NCBI RefSeq assembly: GCF_019443745.1
Contig: NZ_CP050948.1
Span: 4,840,001-4,904,000, forward strand
Direction: 5' to 3'
DNA length: 64,000 nucleotides
DNA from: Iamia sp. SCSIO 61187
GTDB lineage: Bacteria > Actinomycetota > Acidimicrobiia > Acidimicrobiales > Iamiaceae
Below the pieces are notes generated by a model, which saw only the letters and a list, made by a program, of their open reading frames with translations, did no database searches and was not told where the DNA came from. Positions 47,965 through 56,790 of the stretch are shown piece after piece. Made by a program: the position numbers and the translations under genes. Numbering within the stretch: position 1 is the first letter of the stretch; every line of letters starts with the position of its first letter.

Positions 47965-48852
47965 TCAGGCGCCCGGACCCTCAGGCGTGGGGAGGAAGGT
48001 GAACAGGCAGAGCTGGGTGGCGTAGGCCACGAGGCGGGGCTCGCCCCGGCAGTCGTCGCCCAGGTCCCAGAGCGCCATGTCGACCGAGGCGTACCCGTCG
48101 CCGGCCCAGCGGGCCGTGTTGACGCCGAGGATCCACTCCGACCGCCACTCGCCCAGAAGGTGCAGGGTGAGGTCGACGCTGGGCGAGAACCACATCTCGT
48201 CGGACGGCCCGACCCGCTCGCCCACCGCCCCGGGCATGGTGTCGGCCACGACCACGGCGGCGAGCGGGTCGATGGTCCCGTCGTCGCGGTAGGGCGGGTC
48301 GTCGAAGCGCTGCCACTGGGCCCGGAGGCTGGAGGACCGCGGCGTGGGGTCCCACGGCGGGGTCCCGATGCCGGGCCGGCCCTCGACCTTCTCCTCCCAG
48401 AACGGCATGGGGGTGAAGGTGACCTCGGCCTCGGGCGGCGGGTCCCGGAACGACGGGCAGTCGTCGGGGTGGGGCACGCCGTCGGGCACGGCCAGGTCGA
48501 CGAAGGCGAAGCCGCGGCGGGACCCGCCGAAGATGGCCGTCGTCAGGTGGCCCCGGGCGGTCCCCGGGTTGCGGATCTCGCCCCGGAGGTGCGACATGGA
48601 GCGGCCCCGGCGCAGCACCTCGACGTCGATCTCCACCGGGCCGTGGGCGACCTGGGCGGCGAAGGTCGTGTGCAGCGTCCGCAGCGCCTGGGACGGGTCG
48701 TCCAGCTCGGCCTCGAGGGCCCGCAGGGCGATGGCGGTGACGACCCCGCCCTGGGGCAGCGGCCGGAGGTTCCAGACCGGGTCGATCTCGCCGGCGTAGC
48801 GGCCCTCGGCCACCCGCCGGACCGCTGTCTCCGCCCCGAAGTCGTTGCCCAC
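47965..48852 (-). CDS. Acyl-CoA thioesterase-family (double hotdog) protein
   Basis: The 295-residue protein has two hotdog halves. WNLRPLPQGGVVTAIALRAL (about 27-46) and LHTTFAAQVAHGPVEIDVEVLRRGRSMSHLRGEI are the N-terminal half pattern; the second half has MWFSPSVDLTLHLLGEW. It matches the TesB-like thioesterase superfamily, which hydrolyses acyl-CoA. The start GTG is at 48852. It precedes the sulfotransferase on the same strand but with a 72-base gap that holds an operator-like palindrome, so it may be a separate unit. Confidence 0.85.
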   Translation of the reverse strand: MGNDFGAETAVRRVAEGRYAGEIDPVWNLRPLPQGGVVTAIALRALEAELDDPSQALRTLHTTFAAQVAHGPVEIDVEVLRRGRSMSHLRGEIRNPGTARGHLTTAIFGGSRRGFAFVDLAVPDGVPHPDDCPSFRDPPPEAEVTFTPMPFWEEKVEGRPGIGTPPWDPTPRSSSLRAQWQRFDDPPYRDDGTIDPLAAVVVADTMPGAVGERVGPSDEMWFSPSVDLTLHLLGEWRSEWILGVNTARWAGDGYASVDMALWDLGDDCRGEPRLVAYATQLCLFTFLPTPEGPGA

Positions 48853-48904
48853 GGGCCCAGGCTGCCACCCCCACCCCCGGGACCGGCGACGAGATTCCGT
48901 GTGG

Positions 48905-49603
48905 TCAGATCCCGCGAGCGATCAGCCGGGCGGCGCGGCGGGCCTGGTGGGTGAAGAGGTCCTCCGGGGCCTCGATCACCCGGTGCAGGTGGCCGAAGAG
49001 CTCGAAGCTGATGCCGCCGAAGACCTGGGTCCAGGCGTAGAGGCTGCGGACCAGGACCTCGTCGGGGATGTCGCGGCCGAGGGAGGTTCGGAGCCGATCC
49101 AGGTCGGCCCGCAGGGGCCGGGAGATCGGGGCCGTCCGCATCGGGTCGACCTCCCCGGCGGCCACCGCGTCGGCCACCACGCCGAGGGCGGCGACCGGGG
49201 GACGGGCGGCGGCCGGGATCGTGTCGCCCGGGGCCTGGTAGCCGGGCACGGGGCTGCCGTACAGGAGGGCGTACTCGTGGGGGTGGGCGACGGCCCACGC
49301 CCGGATCGCCACGGCCACCCGCACCCACCGGGCCTCGAACCCGCCCCGCCGGTCCGCAGCGGCGGCCTCGGCCTCGGCGCCGAGGGCGTCGTAGGCGTCG
49401 ACCAGCAGGGCGGTCAGCAGCTCGTCGCGGCTGGCGAAGTAGCGGTACACCGCCGACGACACCATGCCCAGCTCGCGGGCGACGGCTCGCAGCGACAGCT
49501 CCGACGCACCCACCTCACCCAGCTGGCGACGGCCGGCGGCCTTGATCTCCTCGATCAGCTCGGCCCGGGCCCGAGCGCGAGCGGTGGTCCCGGCCGTCGT
49601 CAT
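48905..49603 (-). CDS. TetR-family regulator of the Ddn-like gene
   Basis: The 232-residue protein has an HTH at about 25-70 (GASELSLRAVARELGMVSSAVYRYFASRDELL) and the WHG-type C-terminal domain (WAVAHPHEYALLYGSPVPGYQAPGDTI). ATG 49603 begins it. It faces the Ddn-like gene; a consensus promoter bracketed by two palindromes fills the gap. The regulator very likely represses that gene and itself. Confidence 0.92.
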   Translation of the reverse strand: MTTAGTTARARARAELIEEIKAAGRRQLGEVGASELSLRAVARELGMVSSAVYRYFASRDELLTALLVDAYDALGAEAEAAAADRRGGFEARWVRVAVAIRAWAVAHPHEYALLYGSPVPGYQAPGDTIPAAARPPVAALGVVADAVAAGEVDPMRTAPISRPLRADLDRLRTSLGRDIPDEVLVRSLYAWTQVFGGISFELFGHLHRVIEAPEDLFTHQARRAARLIARGI

Positions 49604-49643
49604 GCGGCCATCGTAGGCACCGATCCGAGAGCACCGCAACGAA

Positions 49644-49711
49644 GCGAGAGCAGTGCTCTTGACAAGCGGCACGAAGGCGTCGATGATCAGACGCGAGAGC
49701 AGTGCTCTCGC
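49644..49711 (+). promoter_or_regulatory. Promoter bracketed by two TetR operators
   Basis: TTGACA (49659-49664), 17 bases, GATGAT (49682-49687) form the promoter. One palindrome, AGAGCAGTGCTCT (49647-49659), overlaps the -35; a second, GCGAGAGCA-G-TGCTCTCGC (49693-49711), a perfect 19-mer, covers the expected transcription start. Confidence 0.8.
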
Positions 49712-49732
49712 AAATGCGAACGGAGACCCGCC

Positions 49733-50200
49733 ATGACCGCCACCACGCCCGCCACCGACCGCTACCTCGCCCCGACCGGCTGGGCCGACCGGCTGACCAA
49801 CCGCATCGCCGGCCTCCTCACCCGGCGGGGCGTGAGCCTCGCCGGCAGCCGGGAGCTCCGGGTCGTCGGTCGCACGAGCGGCGAGGTCCGCACGACCGTC
49901 GTGAACCTGCTCGAGCTCGACGGCCAGCGCTACCTCGTCGCCCCCCGCGGCCACACCCAGTGGGTCCGCAACCTGCGGGCCGCAGGGACCGGCGAGCTGC
50001 GGGTCGGCCGCCGCACCACGCCGTTCCGGGCCACCGAGCTCCCCGACGACGACCGGAAGGTCGCCGTCATCCGGGCCTACCTCGAGCGCTGGGCCTGGGA
50101 GGTGGGCCGCTTCTTCGACGGGCTCGACGCCACCTCGCCCGACGACGACCTGCGCGCCGCCGCCCCCGGCTTCCCCGTCTTCCTCGTCGACGAGGCCTGA
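49733..50200 (+). CDS. Ddn-like deazaflavin(F420)-dependent nitroreductase-family protein
   Basis: The 155-residue split-barrel protein shows LRVVGRTSGEVRTTVVNLLELDGQRYLVAPRGHTQWVRNLRAAG (about 42-86), the marked pattern of the Ddn-type family in mycobacteria, which reduce quinones and nitro compounds with reduced F420. A short helix N-terminal to it may touch the membrane. GGAG lies before ATG 49733. TetR-controlled with an unusually clear promoter. Confidence 0.9.
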   Translation: MTATTPATDRYLAPTGWADRLTNRIAGLLTRRGVSLAGSRELRVVGRTSGEVRTTVVNLLELDGQRYLVAPRGHTQWVRNLRAAGTGELRVGRRTTPFRATELPDDDRKVAVIRAYLERWAWEVGRFFDGLDATSPDDDLRAAAPGFPVFLVDEA

Positions 50201-50226
50201 GCGGCCCCCCTCCCTACCCTGGCCGG

Positions 50227-50805
50227 GTGCGCCGCCCCGTCCGTGTCCCCTGCGCCACCCGCATGCTCGCCGGCGATCCCCCCTGCGCCACTCGCATGCT
50301 CGCCGGCGATCCCTCCCGCGCCACTCGCATGCTCGCCGGCGTGGCCCTCGCGGTGGTCGCGTTGGCGACCGGGTGCGGGCGGGAGCCGTCCTTCCCCGAC
50401 CGGGTCGCCCGGGTCACGACCGACGGCCGCACCGTCGCCTTCACGCTCGACTCGTGCGGCCTCGACGGGCAGACCGCGTTCCTCGTCGGGCGGGCCGAGT
50501 CGGGCGCCACCCTGCAGGCCGTCGTGGGCGTCGAGCCCGACGGCGAGACCGGGGTGCCCGCGTCCAGCGGCATCACCGTCCTCGACTTCGACACCGTGTC
50601 CCTGTCCGCCTTCGGCGACGAGGCGTGGGCCCGGCGGGGCGAGACCAGCGACGCGCCGGGATCGATCGAGACGGCCCGCATCCGCGGGGCGCGCATCCAG
50701 GCCTCGGGGCGCGCCGCGGTGGTCGACCGGGACGAGGTGCCGACCGGTGACGAGCTCCTCGACATCCGCCTCGACGCCCGCTGCGACGCCGACGAAGAGG
50801 GCTGA
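50227..50805 (+). CDS. Lipoprotein of unknown function with repeat-expanded N-terminus
   Basis: The 192-residue frame from GTG 50227 has a lipobox in LATGC (Cys after a hydrophobic segment) and an outside domain with DSCGLDGQTAFLVGRAESGATLQAV. No family is recognised. The stretch before the signal core is built from a 33-base tandem repeat encoding CATRMLAGDPP-type units three times, so each unit offers an ATG. Starts at 50296 or 50329 would give shorter signal peptides. The true start is uncertain. Confidence 0.65.
   Translation: MRRPVRVPCATRMLAGDPPCATRMLAGDPSRATRMLAGVALAVVALATGCGREPSFPDRVARVTTDGRTVAFTLDSCGLDGQTAFLVGRAESGATLQAVVGVEPDGETGVPASSGITVLDFDTVSLSAFGDEAWARRGETSDAPGSIETARIRGARIQASGRAAVVDRDEVPTGDELLDIRLDARCDADEEG
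50249..50341. repeat. 33-bp tandem repeat, 2.8 units
   Basis: Units at 50249-50281, 50282-50314 and 50315-50341 (truncated) differ at two to three positions. The core GCATGCTCGCCGGCGATCC recurs as a near-copy inside lon at 59627. The repeat length (11 codons) keeps the lipoprotein frame. Confidence 0.9.
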
Positions 50806-50893
50806 ACGACCACCGGGTCGGCCCGTCGGACCGTGCGACCCGCTGGGTAGAGTCGGCCGAGATCCATCCACGACCTGCAAAGGACCAGCTCCG

Positions 50894-51475
50894 ATGGCCT
50901 TCGAGCTCCCCCCTCTCCCCTACGACCTCGACGCGCTGGCGCCCCACATCTCGCGCGAGACGCTCGAGCTCCACCACGGCAAGCACCACAACGCCTACGT
51001 GACCAAGCTGAACGAGCTCATCGCCGGCACCCCCGACGAGGACAAGTCGCTGGAGGAGATCATCAAGGCCTCCGACGGCGTGCTGTTCAACCAGGCCGGC
51101 CAGCACTGGAACCACAGCTTCTACTGGAACTGCATGACCCCCGGCGGCGGCGGCGAGCCCACCGGCGAGGTGGCCGACAAGATCGGCTCGTCGTTCGGCA
51201 GCTACGACGAGTTCAAGAAGCAGTTCACCGAGGCGGCCATGGGCCAGTTCGGGTCCGGCTGGGCGTGGCTCACCGACGACGGCACCGGCGGCCTGGCCAT
51301 CACCAAGACCCCGAACGCCGATCTGCCGCTCAACCACGACGCCAAGGCGCTGCTGACCATCGACGTGTGGGAGCACGCCTACTACGTCGACTTCCGCAAC
51401 CGCCGTCCCGACTACATCGAGACCTTCCTCGCCCACCTCGTGAACTGGGACTTCGTCAACCAGAACCTGGGCTGA
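50894..51475 (+). CDS. sodA: Superoxide dismutase, Fe type
   Basis: The 193-residue protein has all four metal ligands: His27 (ELHHGKHH), His in WNHSFYWN (about 74), Asp and His in DVWEHAYY (about 157-161). GQHWNHSFYWNCM with Gln at the active-site gateway position resembles iron enzymes rather than the GGHANHSLFW of manganese types. It is cytoplasmic. AAGGA lies about ten bases before ATG 50894. A 16-bp stem terminator closes it. Confidence 0.95.
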   Translation: MAFELPPLPYDLDALAPHISRETLELHHGKHHNAYVTKLNELIAGTPDEDKSLEEIIKASDGVLFNQAGQHWNHSFYWNCMTPGGGGEPTGEVADKIGSSFGSYDEFKKQFTEAAMGQFGSGWAWLTDDGTGGLAITKTPNADLPLNHDAKALLTIDVWEHAYYVDFRNRRPDYIETFLAHLVNWDFVNQNLG

Positions 51476-51510
51476 GGCCCCGGCGGCCACGCCGCCGACC
51501 ACCAGACGCA

Positions 51511-51544
51511 CGACCGGAGCCGCCCCCAGGGGCGGCTCCGGTCG
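51511..51544 (+). terminator. 16-bp-stem terminator after the SOD gene
   Basis: CGACCGGAGCCGCCCC pairs with GGGGCGGCTCCGGTCG over a two-base loop, 36 bases after the stop codon. Confidence 0.8.
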
Positions 51545-51683
51545 CGTCCGAACGCCCTGTGGCAGGGGCGGGACCCGTCCGTAGGGTGGATCGATCGCCG
51601 CCGCCACCCCCTCCCCCGCACCGCAGACGGCCGCTCCGGAACCGGGACCGGCGCGGCTCGGCCTGGTCCTCCTGCTCGGCGCC

Positions 51684-52868
51684 ATGGTGGCCCTCGGGCC
51701 CCTCACCATCGACATGTACCTGCCGGCGCTGCCGGACATCGAGACGGACCTGGGCACGACGGCCGCCGCCGTGCAGCTCACCCTCACCGGCACGCTGGTC
51801 GGGCTGGCCCTGGGCCAGCTGGTCGTCGGCCCCCTCTCGGACGCCCTCGGGCGCCGCACCCCGCTCGTCGCCGGGACCCTGCTCCACGTCGCCGCCTCGC
51901 TGCTCTGCCTGGTGGCCCCGACGATCGCCGTGCTGGGCGCCCTCCGGGTCGTCCAGGGCGTCGGCGCCGCCGCCACCGCGGTGGTGACGATGGCGATCGT
52001 CCGCGACCTCTACTCCGGCGACGCCGCCGCCCTCCTGCTGTCCCGGCTCATGCTCGTCCTGGGCGTGGCCCCGGTGCTGGCCCCGTCGCTGGGCGGCGCC
52101 GTGCTGGGGTGGACCTCGTGGCGCGGCGTGTTCGGCATCCTCGCCGTCGTCGGCCTGGTCCTGGCCGTGCTGGGCGCCACCTCCTTACCCGAGACCCTGC
52201 CGCCCGAGCGACGGCGGGCCGGCACCCCCGCCAGCATCGGCCGGGCCTACCGGAGCCTCCTCCGCGACCGGACCTTCGTCGGCCTCGTCCTCGTGGCCGG
52301 GTTCTCCATGGCGGCCATGTTCTCCTACGTCTCGGGCTCGTCGTTCGTCCTGCAGGACGAGTTCGGCCTGAGCGAGCAGCAGTTCGGCGTCGTGTTCGGC
52401 CTGGGCGCCGTGTTCCTGATCGGCGGGACGCAGCTGAGCGCCCGCCTCCTCCGCCGGTGGACGTCAGCCCAGATCCTCCTGCGCGCCCTCGTCGGTGCCG
52501 CGGTGGCAGCCGCCGTCCTGGTCGTCGTGGCCGTGGCCGACGTGGGCGGGCTGGTCGGCGTCCTCGTCCCGCTCTGGCTGGTCCTCGGCTTCACCGGGAC
52601 GGCGATGCCGAGCGCCCCGGCCCTGGCCCTGTCCCGCCACGGCGAGGCCGCCGGCACCGCCGCCGCCCTCCTCGGGGCGGTCCGCTTCGGCGTCGGGGCG
52701 GCGGCGGCCCCCTTCGTCGGGATCCTCGGCAACGACGCCGTGGCCATGGGCACGGTGATCCTCGTCGGCATGGTCCTGGCCGTGGCGGCCATGGTCGTGG
52801 TCGCCCGCGAGGTCGTGGTCGAGGCCGACACCGACGCCGCCCCGGTCGACCTCGCCGCCATCGACTGA
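51684..52868 (+). CDS. Bcr/CflA-family MFS drug exporter
   Basis: This 394-residue MFS protein from ATG 51684 has PLTIDMYLPALPDIE at the start of helix 1 and GLALGQLVVGPLSDALGRRTPL (motif A, about 47-68), with twelve segments. The family normally begins about 12-25 residues earlier with the first half of helix 1; that sequence is indeed readable upstream (ARLGLVLLLGAM) in the same frame but has no ATG, GTG or TTG until a stop at 51582. A rare start (ATC or CTG) or a recent mutation is implied. Confidence 0.85.
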   Translation: MVALGPLTIDMYLPALPDIETDLGTTAAAVQLTLTGTLVGLALGQLVVGPLSDALGRRTPLVAGTLLHVAASLLCLVAPTIAVLGALRVVQGVGAAATAVVTMAIVRDLYSGDAAALLLSRLMLVLGVAPVLAPSLGGAVLGWTSWRGVFGILAVVGLVLAVLGATSLPETLPPERRRAGTPASIGRAYRSLLRDRTFVGLVLVAGFSMAAMFSYVSGSSFVLQDEFGLSEQQFGVVFGLGAVFLIGGTQLSARLLRRWTSAQILLRALVGAAVAAAVLVVVAVADVGGLVGVLVPLWLVLGFTGTAMPSAPALALSRHGEAAGTAAALLGAVRFGVGAAAAPFVGILGNDAVAMGTVILVGMVLAVAAMVVVAREVVVEADTDAAPVDLAAID

Positions 52869-52899
52869 CGCGGCCCGGCCGGCGGGCTGCCCCCCCGGT

Positions 52900-52936
52900 T
52901 GAGGCGCGCGCCTTGACCGAGTGAGGCACTCGCCTT
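52900..52936. promoter_or_regulatory. Two tandem TetR operator sites, 22 bp apart
   Basis: TGAGGC-GCGC-GCCTT (52900-52914) and TGAGGC-ACTC-GCCTT (52922-52936) share both arms and repeat at exactly 22 bp. They lie just before the tetR GTG at 52948; the earlier in-frame GTG at 52921 is inside the second site. Confidence 0.75.
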
Positions 52937-52947
52937 ACGCTTGCCGC

Positions 52948-53592
52948 GTGGCCGCCGCCCGGGACCAGATGATCGACGCCGCCGAGCGGCTGGCCGCCGA
53001 GCGGGGGCTGGCCGCCATGTCCCTCCGCGAGGTCCAGGCCGCCGCCGGGCAGCGCAACAAGTCGGCCGCCCAGTACCACTTCGGCTCCAAGGAGGGCCTG
53101 GTGGAGGCGGTGGTCGCCGCCCGCATGGGCGCGGTGGGCGCGCGCCGCCAGGAGCTGCTCGACGCCCTCGACGATCGCCCGACCCGCCGCGCCCTGGTCG
53201 AGGCCCTCGTCGTGCCCCTGGCCGAGCACGTGCTCGCCGGCCCCGGGCACTGGGCCCGCTTCCTGCTCCAGGCCTCGAACGACCCCGCCTTCGCGACCGT
53301 CGTGCGCCGGACGTTCGAGGGCGCCAGCTTCCGCCAGGTGCACGCCGGCCTGATGGCGACCCTCGACCACCTCCCCGAGCCGATCCGGGCCCGCCGCGTC
53401 GACCACCTGATGGCCCTCGTCGTCGCCTCCCTGGCCGCCCTGGAGGCGGGGGTCCGGCCCGATGGTCGGCCCGCCCTGCCGCCCGCGGTCCAGGTGGCCG
53501 ACCTGGTCGACATGGCCGTCGGCGTGCTCGACGCCCCCGCGTCGGTCGCCACCACCGCCGCCCTCACCGACCGACCGGCCCGCCGGGCCTGA
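52948..53592 (+). CDS. TetR-family regulator upstream of the TauD-type gene
   Basis: The 214-residue protein has an HTH at about 12-60 (ERGLAAMSLREVQAAAGQRNKSAAQYHFGSKEGLVEAV); the AQYHFGSKEGL pattern is typical of TetR proteins of degradation operons. GTG 52948 is chosen because the operators end 11 bases before it. It is followed after 15 bases by the TauD-type dioxygenase, probably in the same transcript. Confidence 0.9.
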   Translation: MAAARDQMIDAAERLAAERGLAAMSLREVQAAAGQRNKSAAQYHFGSKEGLVEAVVAARMGAVGARRQELLDALDDRPTRRALVEALVVPLAEHVLAGPGHWARFLLQASNDPAFATVVRRTFEGASFRQVHAGLMATLDHLPEPIRARRVDHLMALVVASLAALEAGVRPDGRPALPPAVQVADLVDMAVGVLDAPASVATTAALTDRPARRA

Positions 53593-53607
53593 CCCAGGAG
53601 ACCCCAG

Positions 53608-54510
53608 ATGCTCAGCCTCGAGATCGGCCCCCGCGTCGCGGCCCGCACCGCGCCCGGCTTCGACGACCGGCCCTACGAGCGGTTCGCCGTGCAGCCGCTG
53701 TCGCCCACCATCGGCGCCGAGATCAGCGGCGTCCACCTGGGCGACCCCGTCGACGACGAGCTCCACGCCGAGCTGCGCCGGGCCCTGCTCGAGTGGAAGG
53801 TCCTCTTCTTCCGCGACCAGGACATCACCCGGGACCAGCAACGGGACTTCGCCCTGCGGTGGGGCCCGCTGGAGCAGCACCCCTTCTACGCCTTCGTCCA
53901 CCCCGGCAACGACGACGCCGACGTCGTCACCCTGGCCAAGGACGCCACGAGCGGCGGGGCCGAGAACGAGTGGCACGCCGACGTGACCTGGCACTCCACG
54001 CCGTCGTGGGGCGCCGTGCTCCGGGCCGTCGAGGTCCCGCCGGTGGGGGGCGACACCCTCTGGGCCGACGCCGCCGCCGCCCACGACGCCCTGCCCGAGG
54101 AGCTCCGCGAGCGGATCGCCGACATGACCGCCGTCCACGACTGGCAGCACACCTTCGGCCTGGCCATGGAGGACGCCGACCGGGAGCGGCTGGCCGAGCA
54201 GTTCCCGGCGCCCGAGCACCCCGTGGTCCGCATCCATCCCGAGACGGGCCGCCGCACGCTGTTCGTCAACGCCATCTTCACCACCCGCATCGTCGGGCTC
54301 CCCGAGGACGAGAGCGACGCCCTGCTCCGGCGGCTCACCCGCGAGCTCTCCCGCCCCGAGCACCAGTGCCGCTTCCGCTGGACGCCGGGGGCGGTCGCCT
54401 TCTGGGACAACCGGGCCACCCAGCACTACGCCGCCAGCGACTACTGGCCCCAGCGCCGGGTGATGGACCGCATCTCCATCGCCGGCGACGTCCCCGTCGG
54501 CCCCACCTGA
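53608..54510 (+). CDS. TauD/TfdA-family 2-oxoglutarate Fe(II) dioxygenase
   Basis: The 300-residue protein has the facial triad: NEWHADVTWH (His-x-Asp, about 120-125) and ATQHYA (distal His, about 270), with Arg in RRVMDRISI for 2-oxoglutarate. N-terminal features PLSPTIGAEISGVHLG are typical. Family members hydroxylate sulfonates, aryloxy acids or amino acids. CAGGAG lies eight bases before the ATG. The preceding TetR with tandem operators likely controls it. Confidence 0.93.
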   Translation: MLSLEIGPRVAARTAPGFDDRPYERFAVQPLSPTIGAEISGVHLGDPVDDELHAELRRALLEWKVLFFRDQDITRDQQRDFALRWGPLEQHPFYAFVHPGNDDADVVTLAKDATSGGAENEWHADVTWHSTPSWGAVLRAVEVPPVGGDTLWADAAAAHDALPEELRERIADMTAVHDWQHTFGLAMEDADRERLAEQFPAPEHPVVRIHPETGRRTLFVNAIFTTRIVGLPEDESDALLRRLTRELSRPEHQCRFRWTPGAVAFWDNRATQHYAASDYWPQRRVMDRISIAGDVPVGPT

Positions 54511-54516
54511 CCCGAC

Positions 54517-54545
54517 GGACACTCGGGGTCAGACCCCGAGTGTCC
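54517..54545. repeat. 14-1-14 palindrome, copy C (different sequence)
   Basis: GGACACTCGGGGTC, A, GACCCCGAGTGTCC: perfect arms with one-base loop, the same geometry as copies A and B but another sequence. It lies seven bases after the TauD-type stop and serves as its terminator. Confidence 0.75.
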
Positions 54546-54589
54546 TCCCCGGGGCAGGGGTGGACGGGGGTGGCGGCGAAACCTGGGTC

Positions 54590-56782
54590 GTGAGCGCCAT
54601 CGAACCCGAGACACCCGCGGGCGTGTCGCGCCGGCGGGTGCTGGCGTACCTCGTCGCCGCCCCCACCCTCACGCTGGTGGCCAAGATCGGCCTCGACGCC
54701 GCCGACGACGAGCCGGCCGGCGCCACGCCGGGCGTGGCCGACCTGCTCGACCTGAGCGACGCCCTCACCGCCGTCGCCCTCCCCACCGCCTACCTCCTCC
54801 GCCTCGAGATCACCGCCGAGGGCCGGGTCGTGCTGGGCCTGCCCCGCGCCGAGGTGGGCCAGGGCATCACCACCGCCTTCGCCCAGATCGTGGCCGACGA
54901 GCTCGACGCCCCGCTCTCCGCCGTCGACGTCGAGCTGGACCCGGCCCGGCCCGAGCTGCTGTTCAACCAGCTCACCGGCGGGTCGAACTCGATCCACTCC
55001 CTGTACGCGCCGATGCGCACCGTGGCCGCCGCGGCCCGGGCCCGACTGGTCACCGCCGCGAGCGAGCGGTGGGGCGTCTCGGCCAGCAGCCTGCGCACCG
55101 CCGACGCCGCGGTCGTCGCCCCGGACGGCCAGACCCTCTCGTTCGGGGCCCTGACGCAGGCCGCAGCCGCGGTCGTCGACCTCCTCGTGCCGGGCACCCC
55201 GAAGCCGGACGCCGACCTCCGGCTCAACGGCCGGGCCACCGGACGCATCGACGGGCGCGACATCGTCACCGGCGCAGCCCGCTACGCCCTCGACGTCGAG
55301 GTCCCCGGCGCCCTGCCGACGGTCGTGGCCCGACCCCCGACGATCAAGGGCACCGTCCGCTCCGTCGACGCGACCGACGCCAGAGCGATGCCCGGCGTCG
55401 TCGCCGTCACGCCCATCCCGAGCGGCGTGGCCATCACGGCCGAGACCTTCCACCAGGCGCAGGCCGCCACCGGCGCCCTCCGGGTCGAGTGGGGCCCGGG
55501 CACCATCGACGGCCTCAGCGACGCCGACATCTTCGACCGCCTCCGTCGATCGACGGCGCCGTTCGTGACGCTCCCCCTCGGGCGGGCGGCCGTCGACCGC
55601 ACCTTCGAGTTCGCCTTCGCCCCCCACGCCCCGATGGAGACGCTCACCGCGACCGCCGACGTCCGGGACGGCCGGGCCGACGTCTGGTACGCGGCCAAGA
55701 GCCCGATCCTCGCCGCCCAGAGCGTCGCCGCCGCCGTCGGGCTGCCGCAGGACGCCGTCACCCTGCACGTGGTGCGCGGGGGCGGGTCGTTCGGGCATCG
55801 TCTCTTCTTCGAGCCCGCGGTCGAGGCCGCCCAGGTGTCGCGGGCCATCGGCCGGCCGGTGCGGCTCATGTGGACCCGCAACGACGACACCCGCCACGGC
55901 CGGCTCCGACCCGCCAGCCACCACAAGGTGCGGGCGACCCACCTCCTCGGGAGCTTCGTCGCCTACGAGCACCGCCACGCCACGTTGCCGGTCGACTTCT
56001 CCCACGGCTTCGGCGAGGCCCTGAGCGGGGCCGGGTTCGACGTGTTGAACGTCGGCGCCACCCAGACCGTCTTCCACCTCACCCAGAAGGTGCCCTACGA
56101 CTTCGGGGTCGAGACCCAGCTGCTGACCGACGTGCCGCTCGACGTGCCGACGGGGTCGTGGCGCGGGATCTACTCGGGCCAGACGGCGACCGTGAACGAG
56201 ATCATGGTCGACGAGATCGCCCGGACCCTCCGCCGCGACCCGCTCGGGTTCCGTCGCGACAAGCTGAGCTCGCCCCGGGCCCGGGCCGTGCTGGACCGGG
56301 TCGGCGAGATCGGGCGGTGGGGCCGGACCATGCCGGCGGGCACGGCCCAGGGCGTCGCCGTCCACGAGGAGTACAAGAGCGTCGTCGCCTACCTGGTCGA
56401 GATCGACTGCCGGGACCCGGCCGCGCCGCGGGTGACCAAGGGCGTGTGCGCCGTCGACGTGGGCCGGGCCGTCAACCCGCGAGGGCTCGAGGCCCAGATG
56501 CAGGGTGCCCTGGTCGACGGCATCTCGACGATCCTCAGCGCCGGCGTCCACATCGACCGGGGCGCCGTCCGCGAGGGCAGCTTCGCCGACTACCTCTACG
56601 CCCGGCAGGCGCAGGCGCCGCCGGAGATCGAGGTCCACGTGATGGCCCCGACCGGGCCCCCGGGCGGCGCCGGCGAGCTGGGCGTGCCGGCGGCAGCAGC
56701 GGCCGTGGCCAACGCCTACGCCCGGGCCACCGGGACCCTGCCCACCCGCTTCCCCATCGGCTTCGACGCGGCCGGAGGCTGA
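54590..56782 (+). CDS. Tat-exported molybdenum hydroxylase large subunit (IorB/xanthine dehydrogenase family)
   Basis: The 730-residue protein begins at GTG 54590 with a Tat signal, [11 protein letters not shown]. The xanthine-dehydrogenase-type molybdopterin domains follow: [18 protein letters not shown] (about 82-100), [16 protein letters not shown]-like region (about 210), [19 protein letters not shown] (about 400) and [17 protein letters not shown] (about 700) with the catalytic Glu. This is the arrangement of isoquinoline 1-oxidoreductase beta subunits, which oxidise N-heterocycles or aldehydes outside the membrane. The 2Fe-2S subunit follows after eight bases; no cytochrome gene is adjacent. 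Confidence 0.92.
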   Translation: MSAIEPETPAGVSRRRVLAYLVAAPTLTLVAKIGLDAADDEPAGATPGVADLLDLSDALTAVALPTAYLLRLEITAEGRVVLGLPRAEVGQGITTAFAQIVADELDAPLSAVDVELDPARPELLFNQLTGGSNSIHSLYAPMRTVAAAARARLVTAASERWGVSASSLRTADAAVVAPDGQTLSFGALTQAAAAVVDLLVPGTPKPDADLRLNGRATGRIDGRDIVTGAARYALDVEVPGALPTVVARPPTIKGTVRSVDATDARAMPGVVAVTPIPSGVAITAETFHQAQAATGALRVEWGPGTIDGLSDADIFDRLRRSTAPFVTLPLGRAAVDRTFEFAFAPHAPMETLTATADVRDGRADVWYAAKSPILAAQSVAAAVGLPQDAVTLHVVRGGGSFGHRLFFEPAVEAAQVSRAIGRPVRLMWTRNDDTRHGRLRPASHHKVRATHLLGSFVAYEHRHATLPVDFSHGFGEALSGAGFDVLNVGATQTVFHLTQKVPYDFGVETQLLTDVPLDVPTGSWRGIYSGQTATVNEIMVDEIARTLRRDPLGFRRDKLSSPRARAVLDRVGEIGRWGRTMPAGTAQGVAVHEEYKSVVAYLVEIDCRDPAAPRVTKGVCAVDVGRAVNPRGLEAQMQGALVDGISTILSAGVHIDRGAVREGSFADYLYARQAQAPPEIEVHVMAPTGPPGGAGELGVPAAAAAVANAYARATGTLPTRFPIGFDAAGG

Positions 56783-56790
56783 GGAGTCAC

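Noticed and set aside
50249-50341. Tandem 33-bp repeats as a CRISPR array
   Set aside because: The repeats touch each other without spacers, vary between units and encode in-frame protein; no cas genes are near.
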